Source: CAVYXZ01 sp963772595
Lineage (GTDB): Bacteria; Chloroflexota; Anaerolineae; Aggregatilineales; Phototrophicaceae
Length of the DNA stretch: 64,000 nucleotides
Direction of reading: 5' to 3'
Assembly (NCBI GenBank): GCA_963772595.1
Contig: CAVYXZ010000016.1
Span: 434,001 to 498,000, forward strand
How positions within the stretch are numbered: position 1 is the first letter of the stretch; each line of letters opens with the position of its first letter. Both the position numbers and the translations under genes were made by a program. Positions 55,741 to 64,000 of this stretch are shown here, piece after piece. The notes under the pieces are model-generated. The model did not search any database and was not told where the DNA came from. It saw only the letters and a list, made by a program, of their open reading frames with translations.

Positions 55741-56559
55741 CTAGAGCCGCGCCAGTAGTTTACTACGGGCAAAGCTGCGCGCGCCGATCCATAGAAGTCC
55801 AAAGTCGAGCAGCCAGATCACCAGACCTACAACCAGCACAAACGCTGGGGACAGGAAGATCACCCCGGCCATCTGCCCGAAGAGCAGCAGGAGGATCGGC
55901 AGGACCACCAGGCTGCCCATCTGGTAGGCCTCCTGGAAGGTGTTGACGCGAGCGGAAACCAGCACCATCGTGCTCAGGCCCAGGCCCGCCGCCGCTGGCG
56001 AGACCCAGAAGACCAGAATGAGCCACATCAGATCCGGGAAGAAGATGTGCCCGATAAATGGCGCGCCCAAAATGTTTACGATGATCGCATAGGCGAAAAA
56101 GGCAAGCAGGGTCACGACGAAAGACGCCAGCCAGGGGGCCAGTACCTTGCCGACGAAGAGTTCGGCATCCGATGTCGGCGTGTAGACCAGCGCTTCGAGC
56201 GTTTTGCGTTCACGCTCTCCGGCGAAACTGTCGGCGGCGATCACGCTGGCGACCATCAGTGGCAGAATCAGGAAGAGCGGAGCGAAGAAATAGATCAACA
56301 TATAGATCAGCGTCTGCTGAATCGCGTCGAGCGTGCCGAACGCAGTCCAGACCTCTGGCGGCACATTGCCGAGCAAGGACTGAAGGTCAGTAATGTCTGA
56401 ACTGCTGGGCACAGCGTTCGTGATTGTCGCGCCAAAGACGATCGGGATCACAATGACGATAATCAGCGGGACGAGAATCATCGGCAGCAGCACGGCCCGG
56501 CTTTTTGATACCACGCGCAGGTCCTTATAGATCAGGGTGCGGACAGCACGCCAGTTCAT
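55741..56559 (-). CDS. ABC-2-type permease, NatB-like
   Basis: 272 residues: an N-terminal cytoplasmic start RTLIYKDLRVVSKSRAVLLP, one helix, an extracytoplasmic loop (SSSDITDLQSLLGNVPPE), then five helices. VIAADSFAGERERKTLEALV is the hallmark of the NatB/ABC-2 family. It should export a small ion or lipid-like substrate with the ATPase encoded just upstream, whose stop codon overlaps its ATG. Confidence 0.85.
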   Translation of the reverse strand: MNWRAVRTLIYKDLRVVSKSRAVLLPMILVPLIIVIVIPIVFGATITNAVPSSSDITDLQSLLGNVPPEVWTAFGTLDAIQQTLIYMLIYFFAPLFLILPLMVASVIAADSFAGERERKTLEALVYTPTSDAELFVGKVLAPWLASFVVTLLAFFAYAIIVNILGAPFIGHIFFPDLMWLILVFWVSPAAAGLGLSTMVLVSARVNTFQEAYQMGSLVVLPILLLLFGQMAGVIFLSPAFVLVVGLVIWLLDFGLLWIGARSFARSKLLARL

Positions 56560-57498
56560 GCCGAAGTACCTTTCTCGTGCAGCGCGAAGTAGATGGCCTC
56601 CAGCGAAGGCGCTTCCGGCGAGACGCGATAGACGCCAATCTGAGCCTGCACCAGCGCCTCGACCATCTCTGGAATCAGGCTGTGGGCTGCCCCGCTGATC
56701 GAAAGGTGGCTATCATCCACCTTGATCTGAAGCGCGGAAAACTTGTCTGTCAGGACCTGCTCAGCCTGCGCTAACTGGTCCTGCGCGACCTCGATTTCCA
56801 ATTGAATGCGGATACCTGCGCTGCGCGCCAGTTCCTCAGTCTCGCCAATGGCGATCAGTTGGCCCTGTTCCATGACCCCAATCCGGTGACAGAGGCGCTG
56901 CGCTTCAGGGAGATTGTGGGTGCAGATGAAGACGGCACGGCGTTCGTCCTGGCTTAAGTGGCGGATCAACTCGTGAACCTGATGCGCCGCCAGAGGGTCC
57001 AAACCAGAGGTCGGTTCGTCGAGAAAGAGAATCTGTGGATCGTGGACCAGGGCGCGGGCCAGGGCCAAGCGCTGCTTCATGCCTTTGCTATAGGCAGCGA
57101 CTTTCTCTTTAGCCCTGTCTGCCAGATCAAAGAGCGCCAGCAGCTCATCCACACGCGCACGGACCCGGTCACGCGGGACCTGAAACAGGCTGGCGTAAAT
57201 GCTGAGGTTCTCGTAGCCGGTGAGCCGTTCATCCAGAGCAGGGGTCTCGGTCAGGACGCCGGTTTTCAGCCGCAGCGCTGCACCTTGTTCCTGCGGTGAC
57301 ATGCCGAGGACCGTCGCGGAGCCTGCGGTTGGCGCAAGCACCCCGTTGAGCAGGCGGATCGTCGTAGTCTTGCCCGCGCCATTGTGGCCGAGAAAGCCAA
57401 ACACCTCCGCTCCATAGACCTCGAAGCTCAGTTTGATCGACTGCTTTGGTATCGCCGAAATAGCGGCTCAGGCCTTCGACCTGAATAACCGTTTGCAT
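56556..57498 (-). CDS. ABC transporter ATP-binding protein, NatA-like, one frame break
   Basis: Starts at ATG 57498 (MQTVIQVEGLSRYFGD). One extra base near 57,437 shifts the frame (TKAV, then IKLSFEVYGAEVFGFLG). Walker A LGHNGAGKTT, signature YSKGMKQRLALARAL and Walker B ILFLDEPTSGLDP with STH-like ICTHNL follow. The signature has Lys in place of the second Gly (SKGM), common in this subfamily. A C-terminal 90-residue extension is typical of ABC-2 export ATPases. Length 3n+1 supports a single insertion. Confidence 0.88.
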
Positions 57499-57605
57499 CG
57501 CAAGAGTCCATTTTCTACGCAAGTATATTATAGCGCGCAGGTACAAAAGCGTCACCAGGAATGCCGGACCGGCGCAGATTTGGTAGAATATGGGGCGAAT
57601 AGCTG

Positions 57606-58013
57606 ATGCAACAGGGACAATATCTCGTGAAAATTGAACACTTCGCTTTGAACGTTGAGAATCCGCCAGCAGTGGCGCAGTGGTACGTCGATCATCTGGG
57701 GATGCGCATCGCCCGGAAGGCGGATAACGCGGCGCAGATTCACTTTATCGTCGATTCTGCTGGTCAGGGATTGATTGAGCTTTATCACAATACGGAGATT
57801 CCTGTGCCGGATTATTTTGCGATGCACCCGCAGCGCTTTCATGTTGCGTTTTCCAGTTCGGATATCGAAGGCGATCTGGCGCGGCTGATCTCGGCAGGGG
57901 CCGCCCAGGAAGGTGACATCACCTTGACCCCGGCAGGCGACCGGTTGGTCTTTCTGCGGGACCCCTGGGGGCTGTGCTTGCAGCTTGCCCAGCGAGCGGC
58001 AGTCATTGTTTGA
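57606..58013 (+). CDS. VOC-superfamily protein (glyoxalase/dioxygenase-like)
   Basis: 135 residues or, with GTG at 57627, 128. Two beta-alpha-beta-beta-beta modules: IEHFALNVENPPAVAQWYVD with the first metal-ligand His, ending in GLIELYHN, and FHVAFSSSDIEGDLARLIS ending in DPWGLCLQLAQ. The spacing is that of small VOC metalloenzymes; the substrate is unknown. It is 12 bases upstream of the Gfo/Idh gene and likely in one operon with it. Confidence 0.8.
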   Translation: MQQGQYLVKIEHFALNVENPPAVAQWYVDHLGMRIARKADNAAQIHFIVDSAGQGLIELYHNTEIPVPDYFAMHPQRFHVAFSSSDIEGDLARLISAGAAQEGDITLTPAGDRLVFLRDPWGLCLQLAQRAAVIV

Positions 58014-58025
58014 GGGAGCATTGGC

Positions 58026-59024
58026 ATGATTCGATGGGGCATTATCGGCGCTGGCGATGTGACCGAAGTGAAAAGTGGACCGCCGCTGTACAAGATTGAA
58101 GGTTCGGCGCTGGTTGCGGTCATGCGGCGCAATGGAGCATTAGCTGCGGACTACGCGCGCCGTCACAATGTGCCGCGCTGGTATGACGATGCGGCGGCCT
58201 TGATCGACGACCCGGAGGTCAACGCAATCTACATAGCGACTCCGCCGAGCAGCCATAAACAGTACACGCTTATGGCGGCAGCAGCGGGTAAGCCAGTCTA
58301 CGTCGAAAAGCCGATGGCACTGAACCACGCTGAATGCCAGACGATGATCGAGACCTGTGCGGCGGCAGATGTGCCGCTCTTTGTCGCATATTACCGCCGT
58401 GCGATGCCCCGCTTTGCGCGGATCAAAGCCTGGCTGGATGCAGGCGCGATTGGCGATGTGCGCAGTGTCCGCGTGACGCTGCACCAACCGGCGCGCATCA
58501 ACGCGCGCGACGATTTGCCCTGGCGCGTTCAGCCTGAAATCTCTGGTGGCGGCCTGTTCCTGGACGTTGGTTCGCACATGCTGGACTTCCTCGATTATGC
58601 CCTGGGGCCGGTACGCAGTGTTCAGGGCTATGCAGGCAATCAAGGCGGTCATTACGCGGCTGAGGATCATGTCGTGGCTGCTCTGGAATTCGAATCGGGC
58701 GTATTGGGTGTAGGGGACTGGTGCTTCAGCAGCTTTGAGCACCGGGACTGCACCGAGATTACTGGCAGCGCGGGGCAAATCCGCTATGCGACCTTTAGCG
58801 AAGATCCGGTGGTTCTGGTCAACCAGGAAGGCGAAACCAAAGTGCCGATCAGCAACCCGGCGCACGTTCAGCAGCCCCTGATCCAGACGATTGTAGACCA
58901 GCTCAACGGCAGTGGGACCTGTCCGAGCACGGGCCTGAGCGCCGCGCGCACGACAGGGGTCATCGACCAACTGCTGCACGATTACCGTCAAGCCATGGAG
59001 ACGAGAGGCGTCGTAGGCCAATGA
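58026..59024 (+). CDS. Gfo/Idh/MocA-family oxidoreductase
   Basis: 332 residues with GAGGGAG 8 bases before ATG. N-terminal Rossmann domain (IRWGIIGAGDVTEVKSGPP), the family motif VYVEKPMALNHAEC with the catalytic Lys of EKP, then FLDVGSHMLDFLDYALGP near residue 180. It probably oxidises or reduces a sugar or cyclitol with NAD(P). It overlaps the following M20 gene by 4 bases. Together with the VOC protein this forms a small catabolic operon. Confidence 0.9.
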   Translation: MIRWGIIGAGDVTEVKSGPPLYKIEGSALVAVMRRNGALAADYARRHNVPRWYDDAAALIDDPEVNAIYIATPPSSHKQYTLMAAAAGKPVYVEKPMALNHAECQTMIETCAAADVPLFVAYYRRAMPRFARIKAWLDAGAIGDVRSVRVTLHQPARINARDDLPWRVQPEISGGGLFLDVGSHMLDFLDYALGPVRSVQGYAGNQGGHYAAEDHVVAALEFESGVLGVGDWCFSSFEHRDCTEITGSAGQIRYATFSEDPVVLVNQEGETKVPISNPAHVQQPLIQTIVDQLNGSGTCPSTGLSAARTTGVIDQLLHDYRQAMETRGVVGQ

Positions 59025-60466
59025 AGTTTAGCGCAGAGGATGTAGACCTGAAGCGTGTGCTGGAGCGCATTGATGCCCTGGCCGCCATTGGGCGCGAGCC
59101 ATCAGGCGGTGTGACCCGCCTCAGCTTCAGCCCGGCTTTTATGGAGGCAACCGAACAGGTCGGTCAGTGGATGGCCGAGATGAATCTGAACGTGCGTGTT
59201 GACCAATGGGGGAACCTGCTGGGCCGGACGGCAGGCGATGGCAAACTGATTGTGAGCGGTTCGCACCTGGATACGGTCCCGCACGCAGGAAATTTCGACG
59301 GCGTGCTGGGCGTGTTGTCGGCGCTGGAAGCCGTGCGGATGATCCTGGAGGCTGGGCTAAGTCTGGCGCATCCGCTGGGAGTCGTCTCGTTTATTGAAGA
59401 AGAAGGCGCGCGCTTTCGTGGAATGCTGGGCAGTCGTCTGGCGGCTCGTCAGCTCACCGAAGAAGAGATCGCAAACTTGAATGACAATGCCGGCCTGCGC
59501 TATGTCGATGCGCTGGCTGCTGCACACTGGCCGTTCCCAGTCGAGGAAATAGATTTTCCGGACTTACTGACGGCCTATCTGGAACTGCATATCGAGCAGG
59601 GCATCCAGTTGGAGAGCACGCGCACGCCCGTCGGTATTGTGACCAACGTGGCGGGACCCTCGTTCATGCGCGTACACCTGACCGGGCAGTCCGATCATGC
59701 CGGGACGACCGAATATGAGGAACGCCATGATTCGCTGCTGGCTGCCGCCGAGATCATTATCGGCGTGCGGGCCATAGCCCAGGAAGAATTCGCCGGACGC
59801 GGGTTCATGACAGTGGGCCGCATCGACACGCAGCCCAACGTGATGAACGTCATCGCGGGGGAGACGTCGCTGATTGTCGATTACCGCGCGGTCGATCACA
59901 AGACGATGGAAGACATGACTGCTAACCTTTACGGCCTATTCCAATCGGTCTGTGAAACGCACGGCGTCCGCTGGACCTCAGAGGTCATCCAGCAAAGCGA
60001 GCCAGTCGTTATCGAGCCGAACATGCGCCGGGTTATCGAGCAGGCCAGCCAGGATGCCGAGGTGGACTACGAACCGCTCATCAGTTGGGCGGCTCACGAT
60101 GCCATGCAGATGGCGAACATCAGCGATATGGGGATGATTTTCGTGCCCTGCCGGGCCGGGCGCAGCCATACGCCCGATGAGTATGTCAACCCGGAGCATG
60201 TCGTAACGGGAATCGCCGTGCTGGCGAATGCGCTGGCGGCGCTGGCCGGGTCTGAGAACTTAAGCTTCGCGGCGCAGCAAGCCGCGACTCTGGTAGGCGG
60301 CGGCTGCTTCGCGTACAAAGGCTGCGTTGAAAGGGGCGTCATAGACCGTTTCGAAGCGGTCTGCCAGCGCGTTGAGCGCCTCGAAGCTGGCGCGTCCGGG
60401 ACGCAGCATCTCGTAAATCTGCAAAAGCTCATCGTTGGGCACGGCGGTCAGTTCGGCTGCTCGTGA
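59021..60466 (+). CDS. M20-family amidohydrolase (allantoate / N-carbamoyl amino acid hydrolase type)
   Basis: Metallohydrolase with the zinc-ligand motifs GSHLDTVPHAGNFDG, SFIEEEGARFRG, LELHIEQGIQLE, the dimerisation segment GQSDHAGTTEYEERHD and the C-terminal SWAAHDAMQMA. These are the signatures of the hydantoinase/carbamoylase and allantoate amidohydrolase group. Homology ends near 60,250 (NALAALAG). The open frame then runs 210 bases antisense to the diol dehydratase small subunit, which is unlikely to be real; a single extra base near 60,250 would give a stop at about 60,263. The transporter and XDH-type enzyme at 2.6-10 kb make a purine-nitrogen role conceivable. Confidence 0.85.
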   Translation: MKFSAEDVDLKRVLERIDALAAIGREPSGGVTRLSFSPAFMEATEQVGQWMAEMNLNVRVDQWGNLLGRTAGDGKLIVSGSHLDTVPHAGNFDGVLGVLSALEAVRMILEAGLSLAHPLGVVSFIEEEGARFRGMLGSRLAARQLTEEEIANLNDNAGLRYVDALAAAHWPFPVEEIDFPDLLTAYLELHIEQGIQLESTRTPVGIVTNVAGPSFMRVHLTGQSDHAGTTEYEERHDSLLAAAEIIIGVRAIAQEEFAGRGFMTVGRIDTQPNVMNVIAGETSLIVDYRAVDHKTMEDMTANLYGLFQSVCETHGVRWTSEVIQQSEPVVIEPNMRRVIEQASQDAEVDYEPLISWAAHDAMQMANISDMGMIFVPCRAGRSHTPDEYVNPEHVVTGIAVLANALAALAGSENLSFAAQQAATLVGGGCFAYKGCVERGVIDRFEAVCQRVERLEAGASGTQHLVNLQKLIVGHGGQFGCS

Positions 60467-60670
60467 TAGATTGGCGGCAAGCTGTGGATACCCTGCTTCC
60501 GCCGCGATTCGGGCCTGTTCGCGCAGGGTGCTGGCCTCGATTTGCAGGTCCTCATTGTGGAGCGCACCCGCTCTGGCTTCATCCAGCGTAATCTCATCGA
60601 CAGAGCGTCCACTGGCAGCGTGCAGCGACCCGGCAGCGTGATCCATCAGCGGATAGTCCGACGTACTCAT
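60260..60670 (-). CDS. pduE: Diol/glycerol dehydratase small subunit
   Basis: 136 residues from the ATG at 60670, which overlaps the stop of the large gene as ATGA; the upstream ATG at 60685 would add five residues. Typical small-subunit text: YPLMDHAAGSLHAASGRSVDEI, the helix QARIAAEAGYPQLAANLSRAAEL and LRPGRASFEALNALADRFE. It completes the alpha-beta-gamma enzyme with the fused protein encoded before it. The gene is intact and its end overlaps the M20 open frame on the other strand. Confidence 0.88.
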   Translation of the reverse strand: MSTSDYPLMDHAAGSLHAASGRSVDEITLDEARAGALHNEDLQIEASTLREQARIAAEAGYPQLAANLSRAAELTAVPNDELLQIYEMLRPGRASFEALNALADRFETVYDAPFNAAFVREAAAAYQSRGLLRREA

Positions 60671-62906
60671 AGGGCAGGCTCCCAATCGAAAAGCAGTTCG
60701 ACCGGCGGCTGGTTGGGGTCTACCTGATCGGCCTCCTGGCGATGCAGCAGCGTCGTCTTGACGATCAGACGCAGACGCGCGCCGTTGTCGATCTTGACGG
60801 CGACCGGGGTGGGCGATTCACCTTTGGCGTAGCGGGCGGCATTGCGTCCGATGGCTTCGTAGGAGTTCGAGTGTCAGGCTGGGCGACTGCGGGAAGAGTT
60901 CCAGATTGTTCAGCGGGGCCAGGCCGCGTTTCTGGATGACGGTGGTGCCGCGTGATTGCAGACCGATGCCGATGCCGCTGCCGCTGAGCCGGGCCGCGAC
61001 GTGGCCGATGGCGGCACAGTCCGCGCTGTGGTAGACCTTGACGATGCGCGCCAGCATCCCTTCGCTGGCAATACCGGTCAGCAGGGCAGCCAGCACGTCT
61101 TTGTGATCGAGGCCGCCGATGGTGCGGGTGAGGGCGGTGCCGAAGGCTGGGCCGACGCCGACGATGACTTCGGGCTGTGTGCCGCCTGAGGCCGGGCCAA
61201 TTTCAACCAGTTCGGCCAGCGGTTCACCCACCTGATCGGCGATGAACTCAAAGGGCGGCTGCGCCTGCGGGATGGCCTGGACCTCCTGCCAGCGGCGTGG
61301 GTCCATCTGGTAGCCAGTGCCCGGACCGCTGTAATTGTTCGGGTCGTTGATGCCGCTCAGGACGTGAAAGTCACGGTCGAAGATGGCCGATGGCTGAAGA
61401 TAATCCCCGACAACGCGCTGGCGGCCCATTTCGAGCATGTTGGCGGCAGTCTCGTCAAAGCCGCGTTTTGCCAGCGCCTGAATAATGTGCAGAATTGTCA
61501 ATTCGCCTTCGAGCAAGCGGTCGGCGGCGGCTAGATCTGGCACCATGTCGCGCTCCGGCATGTCGTCGCTGCTGTGCGCGATGGTCGCGGCTTCGACTTC
61601 TTCGTCGCTAATCGGCGGAAAATCCAGGCTCTGGTAAATGGCCTGCATGGCCCGTGCCGCCTGCTGCCGGATGTTGAGCGCTTCGTCTTCGCTGATCGGT
61701 CGGACTCCGCCGTCGATCTGCATATCACGCTGCAAGACGTTGTAATCGTCGAAGTCTTCCGCGTCGAAATTGCCGCCGCCGAAGAGGTTGTCGCGTTTGG
61801 GCACCGCGCTGTAGCCGGAGAAAATGAAATCCGTGCCGGGGATGAATTGCAGCATGAGCTTGGCGGTCTTGCGGATGGCTGAATGCGAGGCCAGCGCGTC
61901 ATTGCCTGACGCGACCTCCAGGCCCAGCATGGACGCCAGCAGATTCTCGGCCAGGACCGCGCGCACACCGCCGGCCAGCGATTCCGGCAGGGCGATGCAG
62001 GAGATCGAGCCGTTCTGCACGCCCTGACTGCCGCCGCCTTTGGTCACCAGCAGACAGCGCGCTTCGAGGTAGAGCATCGACGCGCCTTCTGCCTGACCCA
62101 TCAGCGCCTCGGAGCCGGTGCCAGAGGTGAAGCGCACCTTGACGCCGCGCGAAGCATAGGCGGAACCCAGAAAAGCCTTCGACCAGGGGGTATCGTCGCC
62201 ATCGACGAAGACCTGCTCGGTGCCGTAGACCGAGAGCGTCTCGGCGTAGGAGGTCAGACCCTTAATTGCCAGCCGCAGACCCAGGGCTTCCTCAACTGCG
62301 CACTGCGTCAGCACGCCGCCGCGTCCGGTTTGTGCGCCGACCAGAATCGCCAGGGCATTGAGCGGCGCATTGCGGGCCACACGCACGGTCGTTTCGATCT
62401 CGGCGAAGCCGCGTCGGGCCGCCTCAGCCGCATCCGCAGCCAGCAGAGCCGGATGCTCGCGCCAGTTGGTGACGTGAGCCTGATTGGCCGGGGTACGGCG
62501 TACACGCATCTTCGCCAGGCCCATCATCATTTCCAGCACGTTCATGTGCTTGATAATGCTGACCAGTTTGGCCGGGGTGCAGCCCGCGACCAGCCGCCGG
62601 ACTTCACTTTGGCTGACATGAATATCGACCAACATGCGCGCCAGTTCAGCCGACGGGGTCGCCATCGCTTCTTCGGCAACAGCTCAAATCCAGTGCATGG
62701 GCGGCGATGAACTGGTCGATAATGTCGAAATCGGCCCGCTGCTTGCCGTCCAATTCCACGACCTGACCGTCTTCCAGGCGCAGGCCGGGTTCGGGGTCAT
62801 AGGGACTGTCGGTCACGCTCAGACCGGCTTCGGGCCAATCGGTGACGTAAGTCTCGCGGTTGATGTCCCGCTCGGAGAGTTTTTGAAAACGCCGTGATCT
62901 GTGCAT
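60667..62906 (-). CDS. B12-dependent diol/glycerol dehydratase, fused large and medium subunits, two frame breaks
   Basis: ATG 62906 gives MHRSRRFQKLSERDINRE and DGQVVELDGKQRADFDIIDQF, the PduC N-terminus. One extra base near 62,685 leads to AVAEEAMATPSAELARMLVD. The TIM-barrel core has MMMGLAKMRVRRTPANQAHVTN and VHVLSGINDPNNYSGPGTGY-type text. After residue 560 it runs on without a stop into a PduD-like domain (LVEIGPASGGTQPEVIVGVG, VYHSADCAAIGHVAARLSGSG). A second insertion near 60,865 precedes YEAIGRNAARYAKGESPTPV and the end at 60667. It would dehydrate 1,2-propanediol or glycerol to the aldehyde. No reactivase or shell-protein gene is visible. Confidence 0.88.
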
Positions 62907-62989
62907 ATTGTTATTCTAGCCATCCTCTCCACTCCGTGCGAATATTGGCTCTAGGCGGCCTCCGCGTGGAATGGGTACACTGCACAATC

Positions 62990-64000
62990 ATGATTATGCG
63001 CAGCCTTAGACATCCTCTAGCGCTCTCATTTTATGCGCCGTCGCTCCTGTTTGCGCTGTCCACTGGCGTGATTTTGCCGGTGCTGCCGCTGTTTGCGCTC
63101 GACCTGGGTGCCGATTATAACCTGGTCGGTGTGGTGCTGGCGGCTGCACCGATTGGGATGCTGTTGGGGGACATCCCGGCGGGAATGCTGCGTCGCAAGC
63201 TGGGCAACAAGCGGGTAATGGTGGTCGGGCTGCTGGCGGTCATTCTCGCGGCAGTCGGCGTGTTCGCGGCGCAGTCGATTTTCATAGTCATCGTCTGCCG
63301 TCTGATCTCCGGCTTCGGCCAGGCCATGTACAATGTCTCGCGGCACATTTTGCTGGCTGAGAACATTAAAGTTGCCACGCGGGGTCGTGCGATTGCGACT
63401 TTCGGCGGGGTTGCGCGGGTGGGCAATGCAGCAGGGCCGGTCATCGGTGGCGCGGTGGCAACGGCTGTGGGACTGCGCGCGCCTTTCCTGTTGTTCGCCT
63501 TCTTTTCCGCCCTGGCGCTGTATCTCGTCGTCGCGTATCTCAAACCGAGCGAGACGGACCTGCGTGAGCAGGGGGCCGAAGGCGTCAAGATGACGACGAT
63601 GCTAAGAGGCAGCCGCAGCGTCTTGCTCAACGCCGGGATGGGGCAGTTGTTCGCCCAGTTGATCCGGGCCGGTCGCGGTGCGTTGATCCCCCTGTATGGC
63701 AGCGAAATTCTTGGTCTGAACGAATCCTCAATTGGCTTGATCCTGAGCGCCTCCTGGCTGCTGGATGTCGTCCTGTTTTATCCGGGCGGCTGGATTATGG
63801 ATCATGTGGGTCGCAAGTTTGCCATCGTCCCCAGCTTTGCGATCCAGGCTGTCGCCATGCTGCTGATGCCGCTGACGGCCAGCTTCTGGGGGCTGCTGGC
63901 GGTGGGCGTAATCATCGGCCTGGGGAATGGAATTAGCAGCGGCACGATGATGACGCTTGGCTCTGATCTCGCGCCTATACAGTCGCGCGGCGAATTCCTG
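62990..64000 (+). CDS. MFS transporter, 3'-partial
   Basis: The frame is open from ATG 62990 (alternative 62996) to the end of the window, 337 codons. Strongly hydrophobic with about ten helices so far. The loop between helices 2 and 3 reads GDIPAGMLRRKLGNKRVMVV, the MFS G-x-x-x-D-R/K-x-G-R-K-like motif, and helix 5 contains GNAAGPVIGGAVATAVG; the second half repeats the loop as GGWIMDHVGRKFAIV. It is probably a drug/metabolite efflux protein of the MFS_1 family. It is divergent from the diol dehydratase genes with an 83-base gap. Confidence 0.82.
   Translation, partial: MIMRSLRHPLALSFYAPSLLFALSTGVILPVLPLFALDLGADYNLVGVVLAAAPIGMLLGDIPAGMLRRKLGNKRVMVVGLLAVILAAVGVFAAQSIFIVIVCRLISGFGQAMYNVSRHILLAENIKVATRGRAIATFGGVARVGNAAGPVIGGAVATAVGLRAPFLLFAFFSALALYLVVAYLKPSETDLREQGAEGVKMTTMLRGSRSVLLNAGMGQLFAQLIRAGRGALIPLYGSEILGLNESSIGLILSASWLLDVVLFYPGGWIMDHVGRKFAIVPSFAIQAVAMLLMPLTASFWGLLAVGVIIGLGNGISSGTMMTLGSDLAPIQSRGEFL

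Noticed and set aside
60260..60466. Last 70 residues of the M20 hydrolase open frame as a genuine C-terminal extension
   Set aside because: This part is exactly antisense to the conserved diol dehydratase small subunit and lacks similarity to M20 enzymes; a missed stop through one extra base is likelier.
63026..63630. Minus-strand open frames at the right end
   Set aside because: The plus strand has an open 337-codon frame with clear MFS features, although it lacks a stop inside the window.

Overview
The window is GC-rich bacterial chromosome (about 60-68% GC in the coding lines I counted), densely packed, with many ATGA-type overlaps between genes. No rRNA, tRNA, CRISPR array, phage or insertion sequence was recognised. 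The gene mix fits a Chloroflexota (Anaerolineae-like) bacterium: a BMP-type nucleoside transporter, a 4Fe-4S-type CysH, a sirohydrochlorin chelatase carrying an Fe-S domain, methylmalonyl-CoA mutase in two subunits with MeaB, a menaquinone operon and a giant DUF11 surface protein. That placement is inference from gene content, not a computed result.

Layout. 1-2.6 kb: an aldehyde dehydrogenase-like fragment, a GH88 glycuronyl hydrolase and an SDR. 2.6-10.2 kb: a molybdenum hydroxylase of the xanthine dehydrogenase type, divergent from a four-gene BMP-family nucleoside/purine ABC transporter. 10.3-22.7 kb, minus strand: one giant gene, about 12.4 kb, for a secreted DUF11-repeat protein ending in an LPPTG sortase-type signal. 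22.9-26.8 kb: PAC2 protein, LarA-like protein and GlnRS. 27.0-34.3 kb, minus strand: assimilatory sulfate/siroheme operon (cysH, precorrin-2 dehydrogenase, chelatase, cobA, TrpD-like protein, sulfite reductase, a hypothetical), preceded by a structured leader of about 380 nt with two intrinsic terminators and matching antiterminators. 34.8-40.9 kb, minus strand: UbiA-type prenyltransferase, mutA, mutB, meaB. 40.9-44.9 kb: ECF sigma factor, membrane regulator and ABC exporter. 44.9-47.8 kb, minus strand: malK-type ATPase, L28, phosphopantetheinyl transferase, AIM24 protein. 47.9-55 kb: TetR regulator with menF-menD-menB-menE-menH. 55-57.5 kb: TauE permease and a NatAB-like exporter. 57.6-64 kb: VOC protein, Gfo/Idh oxidoreductase, M20 amidohydrolase, B12-dependent diol dehydratase (fused large+medium subunit, plus small subunit) and an MFS transporter running off the end.

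Two sequence-quality features dominate. First, about 20 genes are broken by single-base frame changes, and nearly all of them read as one extra base. Clean stretches (0-10 kb, 23-29 kb, 57.6-60 kb) alternate with dense ones (43.5-45.6 kb). Uncorrected long-read insertion errors are the simplest explanation, so broken genes are annotated as single genes with the shift positions given. Second, menD and menE each contain an internal AT-rich patch (about 40-45% GC in counted menD lines against 68% next to it) that still encodes the right part of the right protein but is full of frame breaks. This suggests in-register substitution from a related lower-GC genome, by recombination or by chimeric assembly.

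The likeliest undescribed element is the cysH leader at 34339-34717. It shows a promoter, a potential aptamer stem, and mutually exclusive terminator/antiterminator pairings, and it resembles no riboswitch class I can name.
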